DNA of 62,404 bases from contig SUXY01000009.1 of the NCBI GenBank assembly GCA_015060705.1, forward strand, positions 1 to 62,404, in the 5' to 3' direction. Below, piece by piece: positions 14,900 through 24,064 of this stretch. Below the pieces are notes generated by a model. The model was not told the DNA's origin, searched no databases, and saw only the letters and a list, made by a program, of their open reading frames with translations. Both the position numbers and the translations under genes were made by a program. Every line of letters begins with the position of its first letter. The first letter of the stretch is position 1. The DNA is from Bacteroides sp. Its GTDB lineage: Bacteria > Bacteroidota > Bacteroidia > Bacteroidales > Bacteroidaceae.

Positions 14900-16351
14900 T
14901 CACTTCTTCGGGTTCTCGGAAATAAACAAGAGTTTATCACCTACATAAAGTTCCACTTGACCATTCGGAATGATAAACTCATTACCTCGTTTTACCAACA
15001 TGACCAACGTGCCTTTAGGGATATCCATATCCACCAAACGATTACCCTTTTCCAACATTTCGGCAGTCAGTGTCAAGTCCATCAGCTGAGAATCGATTTC
15101 TTCCGGAAGTTCCACTCCAAATTCATTGCCTTCCTTCTCCTGTGGCAAATCCAGATGCAACATACGAGCCCCCATGGGAATGGTCATTCCTTGGAAAATC
15201 AGCGAAAGCAAGGTGATGAAGAAAACAATATTGAAAATCTGATGGGAACCAGGGATCTCTGCCACTACTGGATAGGTAGCAAAGATGATAGGCACGGCCC
15301 CACGAAGTCCTACCCAAGAAACAAAGAAGCGAGCCCGATTGGACATGCTACGGAACGGTAGCAAACAGGTAAACACACTGAGCGGACGAGCTACCAAAAT
15401 CATGAACACAGCAATGAGCAAGGCAACAACGACAACATCCAGCATTTCGTGTGGATTCACCAACAAGCCCAACGACAAGAACATGATGATTTGAAACAAC
15501 CAAGTCAAACCGTTCATGAATGTATCGACCTCCTTCCGGAAAGCCAAACGGGTATTACCTACCACTACCCCTGCAATGTAAACAGCCAAGTAACCATTCC
15601 CCTTCAATAAATCGGTCGTTGTAAAGGTTATGAAAACTAAACTCAACAACAAGATAGGATACAACGAAGCATTGGAAAGATTGATTTTATTGATCAACCA
15701 TGCCGAGAACTTACCAAAGGCAAAACCAATGACACTACCGAAAAAGAATTGTACCAACAAGTCCTTAACCACCGCACCTATCTGCAAATCACTGCCACTG
15801 GCAACCACCTGAATCAATGCAATGGTCAACATGTATGCCATCGGGTCGTTACTACCGCTTTCCAATTCCAGCATCGGACGCAAATTCTCCTTCAAGTTCA
15901 TCTTCTGCGAACGAAGCAAATTGAAGACCGAAGCCGAATCGGTAGAAGACATGGTAGCCGCCAACAACATACAGGTAAGCAATGACAAGGAGAAATCCAT
16001 TGATGTCAAAGAAGAAAGAAAATAGATGAAACTACCGGTTAGCAAAGTGGTCATGAGCACCCCCACCGTAGATAGCAAGATTCCCTGTGTCAACACCGGA
16101 CGGATATCTTGAAGTTTAGTATCCATTCCTCCCGTAAAAAGGATGATACTCAAAGCCATCATGCCAATGAACTGGGCATCGGAAGCACTATTGAACTGCA
16201 ATCCCAATCCATCGCTACCAAAGACCATACCAACCAACAAGAACAACAAGAGCGTTGGAATACCGAAGCGATAGCCAGTCTTACTAATCAAGATACTACA
16301 AAAGATGAGAACGGCTCCTATCAATAATATATTTTCAGCGGTAAAAATCAT
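14900..16351 (-). CDS. Potassium/proton antiporter (CvrA/NhaP2 type)
   Basis: About 12 hydrophobic segments in the first 385 residues, starting MIFTAENILLIGAVLIF, with the CPA-family region SSTDSASVFNLLRS (the acidic pair neighbourhood) and LESGSNDPMAYML; the C-terminal 90 residues form an RCK-C-like domain (LVMLVKRGNEFIIPNGQVEL near the end). Imports or exports K+ (or Na+) against H+ for pH and potassium balance. 483 residues, slightly shorter than enterobacterial NhaP2. Divergent from the HerA-like gene; both promoters lie in 16352-16469. Confidence 0.9.
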   Translation of the reverse strand: MIFTAENILLIGAVLIFCSILISKTGYRFGIPTLLLFLLVGMVFGSDGLGLQFNSASDAQFIGMMALSIILFTGGMDTKLQDIRPVLTQGILLSTVGVLMTTLLTGSFIYFLSSLTSMDFSLSLLTCMLLAATMSSTDSASVFNLLRSQKMNLKENLRPMLELESGSNDPMAYMLTIALIQVVASGSDLQIGAVVKDLLVQFFFGSVIGFAFGKFSAWLINKINLSNASLYPILLLSLVFITFTTTDLLKGNGYLAVYIAGVVVGNTRLAFRKEVDTFMNGLTWLFQIIMFLSLGLLVNPHEMLDVVVVALLIAVFMILVARPLSVFTCLLPFRSMSNRARFFVSWVGLRGAVPIIFATYPVVAEIPGSHQIFNIVFFITLLSLIFQGMTIPMGARMLHLDLPQEKEGNEFGVELPEEIDSQLMDLTLTAEMLEKGNRLVDMDIPKGTLVMLVKRGNEFIIPNGQVELYVGDKLLFISENPKK

Positions 16352-16438
16352 AAGGCATTATTATTACAATGTCCATTTTAATAACATCTATTTTTATGCA
16401 AAATTAGAAGTAAAAGTGGATTTTACAAATTTATTAAC

Positions 16439-16446
16439 TACATTTG
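16439..16446 (+). promoter_or_regulatory. -7 element for the HerA-like ATPase
   Basis: TACATTTG (16439-16446) fits TAnnTTTG and is 24 bases before ATG 16470. It argues that upstream in-frame codons (16305-16469) are not translated. Confidence 0.65.
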
Positions 16447-16469
16447 CAAAAATCTATCCTGATATTCAT

Positions 16470-17969
16470 ATGTATAAAGATAATCAACTTTATGTGGCCC
16501 ATTCATCGGAAGGGCCCATCCATATCATAGGCAAAATGGCTAACCGCCACGGTTTGATAGCTGGAGCTACCGGTACCGGTAAGACAGTTACTCTTCAAGT
16601 TTTAGCTGAAACGTTCTCCCAAGCAGGTGTTCCTTGTTTCATGGCCGACATGAAAGGAGACTTGTCGGGTATTTCACAAGTAGGCGGTCTCAGTAAATTC
16701 ATCGAAAAACGTTGTGCAGAATGGGGAATGGATACAACAACTTTAAAGTTCGAAGGTTGTCCAGTACGATTCTACGATGTATATGGTGAACAAGGTCACC
16801 CAATGCGTACCACCATCGAGAAAATGGGTGCCATGTTGCTGGCTCGACTCATGGATTTGAACGAAACACAGACCGGCATCTTGACGCTGACTTTCCGTAT
16901 CGCCAAAGACGAAAAACTCCCTTTGGTCGACATGAAAGACCTCCGTTTGATGTTGGACTATGTAGCCAAGAATGCCAAACGATACGAAACGACTTATGGT
17001 AACATTTCATCTGCCTCGGTAGGCGCAATTCAACGTTCTTTGTTGGCATTGGCCGAACAAGGAGGTGACAAGTTTTTCGGTGAACCAGCCTTCGACATTT
17101 ATGACTTGCTCCAAACTGAAGGTGGACGGGGAGTTATGAACATCTTGACAGCCGACAAATTGATGCTTCAACCGAAGCTCTACTCCACTTTCCTGATGTG
17201 GTTGCTGACTGAAATCTACGACAAGATGCCAGAAATCGGCGACATGGAATTACCTAAAATGGTATTCTTCTTCGATGAAGCCCACATGCTGTTCAAGGAT
17301 ACCTCCAAGGCTTTGACCGACAAGATTGAACAGATTGTTCGACTGATCCGATCAAAAGGTATCGGTGTCTATTTCATTTCCCAATCTCCTTCCGACTTAC
17401 CGGAGACCATCTTGGGGCAATGTGGTAACCGAGTACAACATGCTCTTCGTGCCTTTACGCCAAAAGACCAAGCAGCAGTAAAATCAGCTGCACAAACTTT
17501 CCGCCCAAATCCTGCTTTTGATACAGAACGCGAAATTTTGGAATTGGGAACAGGGGAAGCATTAGTTTCTTTCCTCGACGAAAAAGGGGCTCCATCCATT
17601 GTACAAAAGGCTAAGATACTCTTTCCGTTGAGCCAAATCGGTGCTATCACAGTGGAACAACGAAGCGCCATCAACGCTTCTTCACGCATCAGCGGAAAAT
17701 ACGAGACTATGATAGACCGTGAATCTGCATTCGAACAAATCGTGAAACAACGGGAAGCAGCAGAAAAGGAAGCTGCCGAAGCTGCTGCTAAAGAAGCCGA
17801 ACAGAAAGAGGAAGAACGCAAACAAAAAGAAGCTTCCAAGAAAAGCAAGCGGTCTTCAACCGGAAAGAGCATCTTTACAACCGTAATAGGTACAGCCATC
17901 ACCTATTTTGCCAAAACAGTCGCTACACAATTAGCACGCAACCTGACAAAGAAAAGCAAGAAAAAATAA
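16470..17969 (+). CDS. HerA/DUF853-type ATPase (YjgR-like)
   Basis: FtsK/HerA-like P-loop ATPase. Walker A GATGTGKT, Walker B VFFFDEAHML, and VYFISQSPSDLPETILGQCGNRVQHALRAF matches the DUF853 (YjgR) subgroup. The C-terminus has an alanine/glutamate/lysine-rich coiled coil (about 430-460) and a short hydrophobic or amphipathic tail (TTVIGTAITYFAKTVA) ending in lysines, which may bind a membrane. Role in the cell is undefined; HerA relatives pump or translocate DNA. ATG 16470 (499 aa) is preferred because the -7 element lies just upstream. AbgT follows after 29 bases. Confidence 0.88.
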   Translation: MYKDNQLYVAHSSEGPIHIIGKMANRHGLIAGATGTGKTVTLQVLAETFSQAGVPCFMADMKGDLSGISQVGGLSKFIEKRCAEWGMDTTTLKFEGCPVRFYDVYGEQGHPMRTTIEKMGAMLLARLMDLNETQTGILTLTFRIAKDEKLPLVDMKDLRLMLDYVAKNAKRYETTYGNISSASVGAIQRSLLALAEQGGDKFFGEPAFDIYDLLQTEGGRGVMNILTADKLMLQPKLYSTFLMWLLTEIYDKMPEIGDMELPKMVFFFDEAHMLFKDTSKALTDKIEQIVRLIRSKGIGVYFISQSPSDLPETILGQCGNRVQHALRAFTPKDQAAVKSAAQTFRPNPAFDTEREILELGTGEALVSFLDEKGAPSIVQKAKILFPLSQIGAITVEQRSAINASSRISGKYETMIDRESAFEQIVKQREAAEKEAAEAAAKEAEQKEEERKQKEASKKSKRSSTGKSIFTTVIGTAITYFAKTVATQLARNLTKKSKKK

Positions 17970-17998
17970 TTAGTATAAACCTTAACAATCTAAAACAA

Positions 17999-19510
17999 AT
18001 GGCGAAAAATCGTTTTAATTCGATTCTAGACTCGATTGAGAGAGTGGGAAACCGTCTGCCGCATCCGGCCACTCTCTTCTTGATGATGGCGGCAATAGTA
18101 GCTGTCATTTCGGCAATTGGTGCATGGTTGGATTTGTCGGCCTTGCATCCTGCAACCGGTGAAACCATCGAAGCCCGTAGCCTCTTGAGTGCTGAAGGTA
18201 TTCGTTGGATTTATACCAATGTTGAACATAACTTCGTGAAATTCCCTCCACTCGGCTTGGTACTTGTTATCATGATTGGTATCGGCGTAGCAGAAGGGTC
18301 CGGACTTTTCACCGTATTGGTAAAACAATTGGTATTGGGTGCACCTAAGAGCTTGGTTACTTATGCAGTAATCGTAGCAGGTATCTTCTCACACTTGGCA
18401 TCCGAAGTGGGTTATGTAATCTTGATTCCATTGGGAGCCATGATTTTCCATGCACTGGGACGACATCCGATGGCAGGCTTCGCTGCCGCTTTCTGTGGGG
18501 TTAGTGCCGGCTTTGGTTCTAACTTCATCATCGGTTCAGTAGACCCGATTTTGGCTGGTCTTTCTACATCGGCAGCTCAAATCATCGATCCGGATATGTA
18601 CATCAACCCGTTGGTAAACTACTTTTTCATGGTAGTATCTGCTGTCATGATTACTTTTGTAGGTGGATGGGTAACTGAAAAGGTGGTAGAACCTCGTTTG
18701 GGCAAATACAATGGTACCGCAGAAGCGTTGAAAGTAGAAGGGATTTCTGACCTCGAAAAGAAAGGCTTGAAATGGGCAGGCTATGCAACACTGATTTTCA
18801 TCGCTATAATGGCGATGACCATTATTCCGGAAGACGGTCTTTTCCGCGATCCTGAAACAGGCGGTATCTTGCGTTCACCATTCTTCTCAGGCATTGTAGT
18901 AGGATTGATGCTGTTATTCTTTGTTCCAGGTTTGGTTTACGGCATCATCGTAGGTAGTATCAAGAACGACAAGGATGTTATCAAGCACATGACTGCTTCC
19001 ATGAAAGGTTTGGCTTCTTACATCGTTCTGGTATTCTTTGCAGCCCAGTTCATCTATTGGTTCAATTATAGTAATTTGGGGTTGATTCTTGCCATCAATG
19101 GTGCAGAATTTTTGAAGAGCGTAGGTTTCACAGGCTTGCCATTGATTATCTGCTTCATCCTTTTGTCGGCATTCTTGAACTTGTTCATGGGTAGTGCTTC
19201 AGCTAAGTGGGCGATTTTGGCACCGGTATTCATTCCGATGTTCATGTTGCTCGATTTCCACCCTGGCTTGACACAAGCTTCTTTCCGCGTAGGTGATTCC
19301 GTAACCAACGTTATCACTCCGATGATGAGTTACTTTGCATTGATTGTGACTTACGCACAACGCTATGATGAAAAATATGGTATCGGTACAATCATTTCGT
19401 TGATGATTCCATATACCCTCATCTTCCTCTTGGCTTGGATCGTAATCATTACTATTTGGGTATTTGCCGGTTTCCCATTAGGTTTCGACGGACCGCTTTA
19501 CTTGAGCTAA
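17999..19510 (+). CDS. AbgT family transporter
   Basis: 503 residues with about 12 membrane segments and the family signatures HPATLFLMMAA near the N-terminus, SHLASEVGYVILIPLGAMIF, GVSAGFGSNFIIGSVDPILAG and FMGSASAKWAILAPVFIPMFM. Relatives take up p-aminobenzoyl-glutamate or export sulfonamide-type folate inhibitors. Inner membrane. Ends in a very strong palindromic terminator (19516-19553). The function in folate metabolism is inferred from the family only. Confidence 0.93.
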   Translation: MAKNRFNSILDSIERVGNRLPHPATLFLMMAAIVAVISAIGAWLDLSALHPATGETIEARSLLSAEGIRWIYTNVEHNFVKFPPLGLVLVIMIGIGVAEGSGLFTVLVKQLVLGAPKSLVTYAVIVAGIFSHLASEVGYVILIPLGAMIFHALGRHPMAGFAAAFCGVSAGFGSNFIIGSVDPILAGLSTSAAQIIDPDMYINPLVNYFFMVVSAVMITFVGGWVTEKVVEPRLGKYNGTAEALKVEGISDLEKKGLKWAGYATLIFIAIMAMTIIPEDGLFRDPETGGILRSPFFSGIVVGLMLLFFVPGLVYGIIVGSIKNDKDVIKHMTASMKGLASYIVLVFFAAQFIYWFNYSNLGLILAINGAEFLKSVGFTGLPLIICFILLSAFLNLFMGSASAKWAILAPVFIPMFMLLDFHPGLTQASFRVGDSVTNVITPMMSYFALIVTYAQRYDEKYGIGTIISLMIPYTLIFLLAWIVIITIWVFAGFPLGFDGPLYLS

Positions 19511-19515
19511 GACAT

Positions 19516-19553
19516 AAGAAAGAAGGAGGAATGATCATTCCTCCTTCTTTCTT
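19516..19553. terminator. Bidirectional terminator AbgT / tatC
   Basis: A 15-bp perfect inverted repeat AAGAAAGAAGGAGGA (19516-19530) / TCCTCCTTCTTTCTT (19539-19553), with the loop ATGATCAT itself palindromic. It lies between convergent stop codons of AbgT and tatC. Confidence 0.9.
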
Positions 19554-19560
19554 TATCATC

Positions 19561-20361
19561 TCATTCTTTTACCACTAAAATAGACATTTCATATAACAAG
19601 TATAAGGGTACCGCCACCAACATCATGGAAAACGGGTCACCCGAAGGAGTAATAACTGCCGATAGTACCATCAAGCCTACTACTGCATAACTCTTGTATT
19701 GGCGCAAGAAGGACTTGGTGATCAAACCTAAACAAGACAATACCCATGCCAATAAAGGCATTTCAAAAACAATTCCCATAATCATCACCAGCATCACAAA
19801 ATTACCAATGTACGACGACAAGTCAATCTGATTCTGGATAGCCGCACTCAACTCGTATTCGGTCAAGAAACGAAAAGTAAACGGAAACACCAACAAATAA
19901 GCTATCATGCATCCCAAATAAAACATCACCGTACCACCTAAGAAAGCAAAACGCACATGCTTCACTTCATGATCAAACAAAGCAGGACGGATAAACTTCC
20001 AAATTTCATAGATGATGTAAGGTACAGTCAGTACCAATGCCAAGGAAAGTGAGGTACTGATGTGTGTAAAGAATTGGGATGCCACATTGATATTGATAAT
20101 CTGAATGGCAAAATCATCAGAAAAATGAAGGATACCTCCACTAATCTTTTCCAACCATTGATAGACAAAGAAATCACTGGTTGTCGGTGCCAATATATAT
20201 TGGTCGAAGATATATGGCATGGCCATGAATGTAAACACAGTAATCACGACCAATACAATCGCGATACGTACCAACGCCCATCTTAGCACCTCCAAATGAT
20301 CCCAAAATGTCAGTTCCCCCTCAAATTGCTGAGCATCCTGCTCCTTCACATTATTTTCCAT
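19561..20361 (-). CDS. tatC: Twin-arginine translocase subunit TatC
   Basis: Six-helix inner-membrane receptor for folded Tat substrates. The conserved cytoplasmic N-terminus FWDHLEVLRWALVR precedes the first helix; the FIRPALFDHEV loop and FEMPLLAWVLSCLG are typical, and the end DPFSMMLVAVPLYLLYE is the last helix pair. 266 residues, normal. It lies downstream of the Tat-exported oxidoreductase operon whose first gene is tatA; a hairpin (20378-20405) separates it from the isomerase gene. Confidence 0.95.
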   Translation of the reverse strand: MENNVKEQDAQQFEGELTFWDHLEVLRWALVRIAIVLVVITVFTFMAMPYIFDQYILAPTTSDFFVYQWLEKISGGILHFSDDFAIQIININVASQFFTHISTSLSLALVLTVPYIIYEIWKFIRPALFDHEVKHVRFAFLGGTVMFYLGCMIAYLLVFPFTFRFLTEYELSAAIQNQIDLSSYIGNFVMLVMIMGIVFEMPLLAWVLSCLGLITKSFLRQYKSYAVVGLMVLSAVITPSGDPFSMMLVAVPLYLLYEMSILVVKE

Positions 20362-20377
20362 ATATTATTACGCAAAA

Positions 20378-20405
20378 GAAGAGGGTGTGTGGATACACCC
20401 TCTTC
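20378..20405 (-). terminator. Intra-operon hairpin before tatC
   Basis: GAAGAGGGTGT (20378-20388) pairs with ACACCCTCTTC (20395-20405) over a 6-base loop. Read on the minus strand it is followed by TTTT, so it may partially terminate and lower tatC expression relative to the upstream genes. Confidence 0.7.
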
Positions 20406-20421
20406 CATCATGATCCATTAT

Positions 20422-21333
20422 TTATTTTGTATAAGCTGCTTTCACAAAATCAGCCTTCAACAGATAGTCAGCACACTTAGCTACACCTTCCATCATGTCT
20501 GCACTTTCATAAGCTTCAGCTTCCACGATGATATGTTCCACACCTGCAATTTCCGCATTGTTGAAAATAGCATCGAAACCGACCATACCACTCTGTCCTA
20601 TTTCTTTGTGGTCTTTAATGTGGAGTAACTTAAAGCGACCCGGATACTTCTTAAAATAAGCTACCGGACTAGCTTTACCCATAACGGTCCAATACACGTC
20701 CATTTCGAAGAACACATACTGAGGATCGGTATTTTCAAGCATATAGTCAAGCATCACCTGATCTTCCACTTTTTTGAACTCGTGTGAGTGGTTGTGATAA
20801 CCATACTTCAGACCAGCTTCTGCACATTTCTTACCGATTGCATTGTGATAGTTACACCAAGTCTGTAAATCCTTGATAGTTTCCGGAGTCGGTTGACTAG
20901 GAGTAACCACATATTCCATACCGGCAGCCTTATGAGCAGCAATACATTCATCCCACCACTTCATGGTTTCTCCATTCGCTACACCGGCCTGTAACTCTTC
21001 CTTGGACAAGCCACGGGTTGTATGAGTGGACAATGCCTTTAAACCTGCTTTTTCCACACAAGCCTTGAAATCTTCAGGTGCCATGCCATAAAGTTTACCA
21101 TCTCCATAATTGGCGGTTTCTACAGTTGTATAACCCATCTTTGCCAAGTCGGCCAAAACCTTTTCTTGATTTTCAGCAAACTTTTCTGCACTGCCTATCA
21201 ACTGACGGATAGAGTAAAGTTGCAAACCGATGTCTTTTTTCTGCGGTACCATTTCAGTAGCTTGTGGTTGGCTAGTACAAGCAGCTAGCGCCAATGTGGC
21301 GCCAGCTACAATTGTATAGAAAAATTTCTTCAT
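20422..21333 (-). CDS. Sugar phosphate isomerase/epimerase-like lipoprotein
   Basis: Lipoprotein signal MKKFFYTIVAGATLALAAC, so membrane anchored outside the cytoplasm. The rest is an AP-endonuclease-2-type TIM barrel: IGLQLYSIRQL, LADLAKMGYTTVETANYG, GYHNHSHEF, FFEMDVYW, LLHIKDH, IIVEAEAY carry the metal-binding Glu/His residues. Such proteins in Bacteroides work with Gfo/Idh/MocA oxidoreductases and DUF1080 hydrolases in 3-keto-glycoside breakdown, as isomerases or lyases; that role is inferred from the family and from the two genes upstream. Five bases from the DUF1080 gene. Confidence 0.88.
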   Translation of the reverse strand: MKKFFYTIVAGATLALAACTSQPQATEMVPQKKDIGLQLYSIRQLIGSAEKFAENQEKVLADLAKMGYTTVETANYGDGKLYGMAPEDFKACVEKAGLKALSTHTTRGLSKEELQAGVANGETMKWWDECIAAHKAAGMEYVVTPSQPTPETIKDLQTWCNYHNAIGKKCAEAGLKYGYHNHSHEFKKVEDQVMLDYMLENTDPQYVFFEMDVYWTVMGKASPVAYFKKYPGRFKLLHIKDHKEIGQSGMVGFDAIFNNAEIAGVEHIIVEAEAYESADMMEGVAKCADYLLKADFVKAAYTK

Positions 21334-21337
21334 AAGA

Positions 21338-22198
21338 TTATTCCATTACCTTGATACGAACGTTGCGAATCCAGATGTCATCACCATGGTCTTGGAAGCC
21401 GATGTAACCTTCACGCTTTTCACCACCGCAATTATTCAAGAGTTCGTATGCCAAAGGCCACTTAGCCTGGCTGAACTTACTAGCTTGCAACATGTCTGTC
21501 CATTGTTGTGTCCACAAATGGTATTCCACTACGTTTTCACCATTCTGACCATGAACAACTGTGCCTTTATAAACCATTACCTTACCTTCGTTCCATTCGC
21601 CGTTTGGCTTCTGGTTCTGAGGAACGGCCGGAATCATATCGTATAAAGAAGCCGACTGACGGTTGTTATCCTTACCCAACTTTGCATCCGGATGGTTAGC
21701 ATTGTCGAGCAACTGATATTCCGGAGATGAGATGTAGATAGGTTCGTAGATAGTCTTGCCGTCCTTTTCAGTGGTCACTTCCTGTGCCAGATAGAATACA
21801 CCTGAGTTACCGCCCTTCGATACCTTCCAGTCGAACAAAAGTTCAAAGTTCTTGAACTTATGAGCGAAGATGATATCGCCACCATCGCCACGTTGTCCTT
21901 CACCTTCACCGGTACCACAGAATTTCAAGCAACCGTCTTCGATGACCCAACGGCCCGGAACATTGTCCTTACCATAACCTCTCCAACCTTCGAGTGAAGT
22001 ACCGTCGAACAATACAATGTAACCATCCTTGTCTACCTTAAATTTACTAAGGTCTACTTGTGGTTTTTCCACTACGGTATAAGCCGGAGTAGCTGGAGCT
22101 TCTTCAGCAGCTTCTGCACTTTGTTTCTTTTGGCCACCGCCACATGCTGCCAAGCCAAATGCCAAGGCAAAAGCAGCTACATATGTCATTTTCTTCAT
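21338..22198 (-). CDS. DUF1080 (3-keto-disaccharide hydrolase-type) lipoprotein
   Basis: Lipobox GLAACGG after a hydrophobic N-terminus. One concanavalin-like DUF1080 domain: GYIVLFDGTSLEGWRGYG, FELLFDWKVSKGGNSGVFY, EYQLLDNANHPDA and the ending GYIGFQDHGDDIWIRNVRI. Characterised relatives hydrolyse glycosides whose sugar carries a 3-keto group. It fits between the oxidoreductase that would create the keto group and the isomerase-like lipoprotein. 286 residues, normal. Substrate unknown. Confidence 0.9.
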   Translation of the reverse strand: MKKMTYVAAFALAFGLAACGGGQKKQSAEAAEEAPATPAYTVVEKPQVDLSKFKVDKDGYIVLFDGTSLEGWRGYGKDNVPGRWVIEDGCLKFCGTGEGEGQRGDGGDIIFAHKFKNFELLFDWKVSKGGNSGVFYLAQEVTTEKDGKTIYEPIYISSPEYQLLDNANHPDAKLGKDNNRQSASLYDMIPAVPQNQKPNGEWNEGKVMVYKGTVVHGQNGENVVEYHLWTQQWTDMLQASKFSQAKWPLAYELLNNCGGEKREGYIGFQDHGDDIWIRNVRIKVME

Positions 22199-22233
22199 TG
22201 TCTTATTTTTATTAAATGGTTAATTATTTTCTT

Positions 22234-23712
22234 TTAAGGCATAGCAGGAAGTTCCCAACCTTCACGATAGTTGTGCTTAATCAATTCAGCAGCGAACTGA
22301 CGTGCATTAACTGGGTCTGTATAAGTCTTGTTGAATGTCGGATGACCATCCTTGATGCTGAAACCATCTTTGATGACACTACGGATAGTAGCATCTGCCG
22401 GGATATTGGTAAATTCCATCTTTTCACCGTCCCAATGCAATTCCTGGTTCAAGCCTTGCAAGCGGACTGCTACCACACCCATTACTACCATTTCATTGAA
22501 TGGGCCAGCTTCTGAAAAGTCAGATGCACTTGGTACGCGTACTTCTGGATCTTCCTTACAAGCACGTACCCAATCTTGTTGGTGAGACAAAGTCACCTCA
22601 CGGCACAAATTAGGCACTTCTGGCTTACGACCAGAAAGCAAATAAGGCTTCGCACCATAACAACCACAAACCAATGTATCCTTCGTACCGTAGAAGATTA
22701 CACCACCACCTTGTACATTCAAATCAACGCCAGCAGGCAAACCAGCAGGACGTTCAGGCTTCAATCCACCGTCATACCAATAAACATCCACTTCCGGCAT
22801 AGCCAACTTCGGCATATTGTCGCGAGCAGGGAATGTAAACTTCACTACCTGAGCATTTGGACAAGATTCGGACAATAACAAAGTAGAAGAACCTTGAATC
22901 TTGGTTGGATAAGTCAACTTCAAAGCCTTGAATACCGGATGCAAGATATGACAAGCCATATCACCCAACGCACCTGTACCAAAATCCCACCAACCACGGA
23001 AGTTCCATGGAGTATAAATTGGATTATAAGGACGCATTGGAGCCGGACCAATGAAAGCATCCCAATTCAAAGTAGAAGGTACAGCCGGAGTTTCTGCCGG
23101 ACGTTCCAAACCTTGCGGCCAAATAGGACGGTCAGTGAAAGCTTCTACCTTAGTGATTTCACCAATTTCACCGTTCCAAATCCAATTACAAGTCTGACGT
23201 ACACCTTCTGCTGAAGCTCCTTGGTTACCCATCTGAGTAGCTACCTTATGCTTGGCAGCCAACTTAGTCAACAAACGAGATTCATATACAGAATGAGTCA
23301 ACGGCTTTTCACAATATACATGCTTGCCTGCAGCTATTGCTTCTGCACAAATAATGGCATGTGTATGGTCGGCTGTTGCACAAACCACTGCATCACATTG
23401 ATCCAACAATTCTGCAAACATCACCTTGTAATCATTGTATTTCTTCGCATTTGGATATCGTTCGAAAATAGGAGCTGCATACTTCCAGTCCACGTCACAC
23501 AAGCCGATAATATCTTCAGTTTCCAAACCACGGAGAACTGCTGCACCACGTCCGCCAATACCAACCCCCAATATTTTGAGTTTGCCATCCTTAGCCTTTT
23601 TTTTCTTCTTTGCATCTATACCTGCAAATATACTGCCCGGAGTCATGGACAAACCGATAGCAGCTGCCGTACCTGCTTTGAGGAACGATCTTCTAGACAT
23701 TTCTTTTCCCAT
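22234..23712 (-). CDS. Tat-exported Gfo/Idh/MocA oxidoreductase
   Basis: Twin-arginine signal MSRRSFLKAG at residues 5-14, then a hydrophobic stretch, so it is exported folded with its cofactor. The Rossmann motif GVGIGGRGAAVL (about 49-60) and CEKPLTHSVYE, the catalytic lysine region, identify the Gfo/Idh/MocA (GH109-like) family; WWDFGTGALGDMACHI is the C-terminal domain signature. Probably oxidises a glycoside C3 hydroxyl in the periplasm with bound NAD. Sits 24 bases after tatA, and tatC ends the operon: the window's only evident Tat substrate lies within the Tat operon itself. Confidence 0.93.
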   Translation of the reverse strand: MGKEMSRRSFLKAGTAAAIGLSMTPGSIFAGIDAKKKKKAKDGKLKILGVGIGGRGAAVLRGLETEDIIGLCDVDWKYAAPIFERYPNAKKYNDYKVMFAELLDQCDAVVCATADHTHAIICAEAIAAGKHVYCEKPLTHSVYESRLLTKLAAKHKVATQMGNQGASAEGVRQTCNWIWNGEIGEITKVEAFTDRPIWPQGLERPAETPAVPSTLNWDAFIGPAPMRPYNPIYTPWNFRGWWDFGTGALGDMACHILHPVFKALKLTYPTKIQGSSTLLLSESCPNAQVVKFTFPARDNMPKLAMPEVDVYWYDGGLKPERPAGLPAGVDLNVQGGGVIFYGTKDTLVCGCYGAKPYLLSGRKPEVPNLCREVTLSHQQDWVRACKEDPEVRVPSASDFSEAGPFNEMVVMGVVAVRLQGLNQELHWDGEKMEFTNIPADATIRSVIKDGFSIKDGHPTFNKTYTDPVNARQFAAELIKHNYREGWELPAMP

Positions 23713-23736
23713 CGTATTGACTTTTATGGTTAATGA

Positions 23737-23937
23737 TTACTTTTCTGTTTTCGGAGTATCATCTATCTTGATATCCTTTTCAATTTCATTCATACCTTCC
23801 TTGAAGCTCTTTACACCTTTACCCAAACCTTTCATCAATTCAGGAATTTTCTTGCCACCCCAAAGCAACAATACAACCAAGGCTATCAGTATAATTTCTC
23901 CCGTTCCAATATTACCTAAAAATAAAAGTGTTTTCAT
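23737..23937 (-). CDS. tatA: Twin-arginine translocase subunit TatA/TatE
   Basis: 66 residues: one membrane helix (GTGEIILIALVVLLLWG), the hinge GGKKIPELMKGLGKG and an amphipathic helix with FKEGMNEIEKDI, then a short polar tail. Forms the pore-like oligomer of the Tat translocon with TatC. No separate TatB is present, as usual in Bacteroidetes. First gene of the tatA-oxidoreductase-DUF1080-isomerase-tatC run; a -7 element is at 23989-23996. Confidence 0.95.
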   Translation of the reverse strand: MKTLLFLGNIGTGEIILIALVVLLLWGGKKIPELMKGLGKGVKSFKEGMNEIEKDIKIDDTPKTEK

Positions 23938-23988
23938 GTTATTCTCAATCTTTTATGTAATAATTATTCTTAATATACTTTTATCGTA

Positions 23989-23996
23989 CAAAAATA
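23989..23996 (-). promoter_or_regulatory. -7 element for the tat operon
   Basis: CAAAAATA on the plus strand is TATTTTTG on the minus strand, 52 bases before the tatA ATG. Matches TAnnTTTG; a -33 element is not clear. Confidence 0.55.
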
Positions 23997-24064
23997 CCTA
24001 TTTTTTCTTAATGTCGTATCGTTTTTTCAGGAAGCATAGATGTTCTTCAACACATAACGACTTA

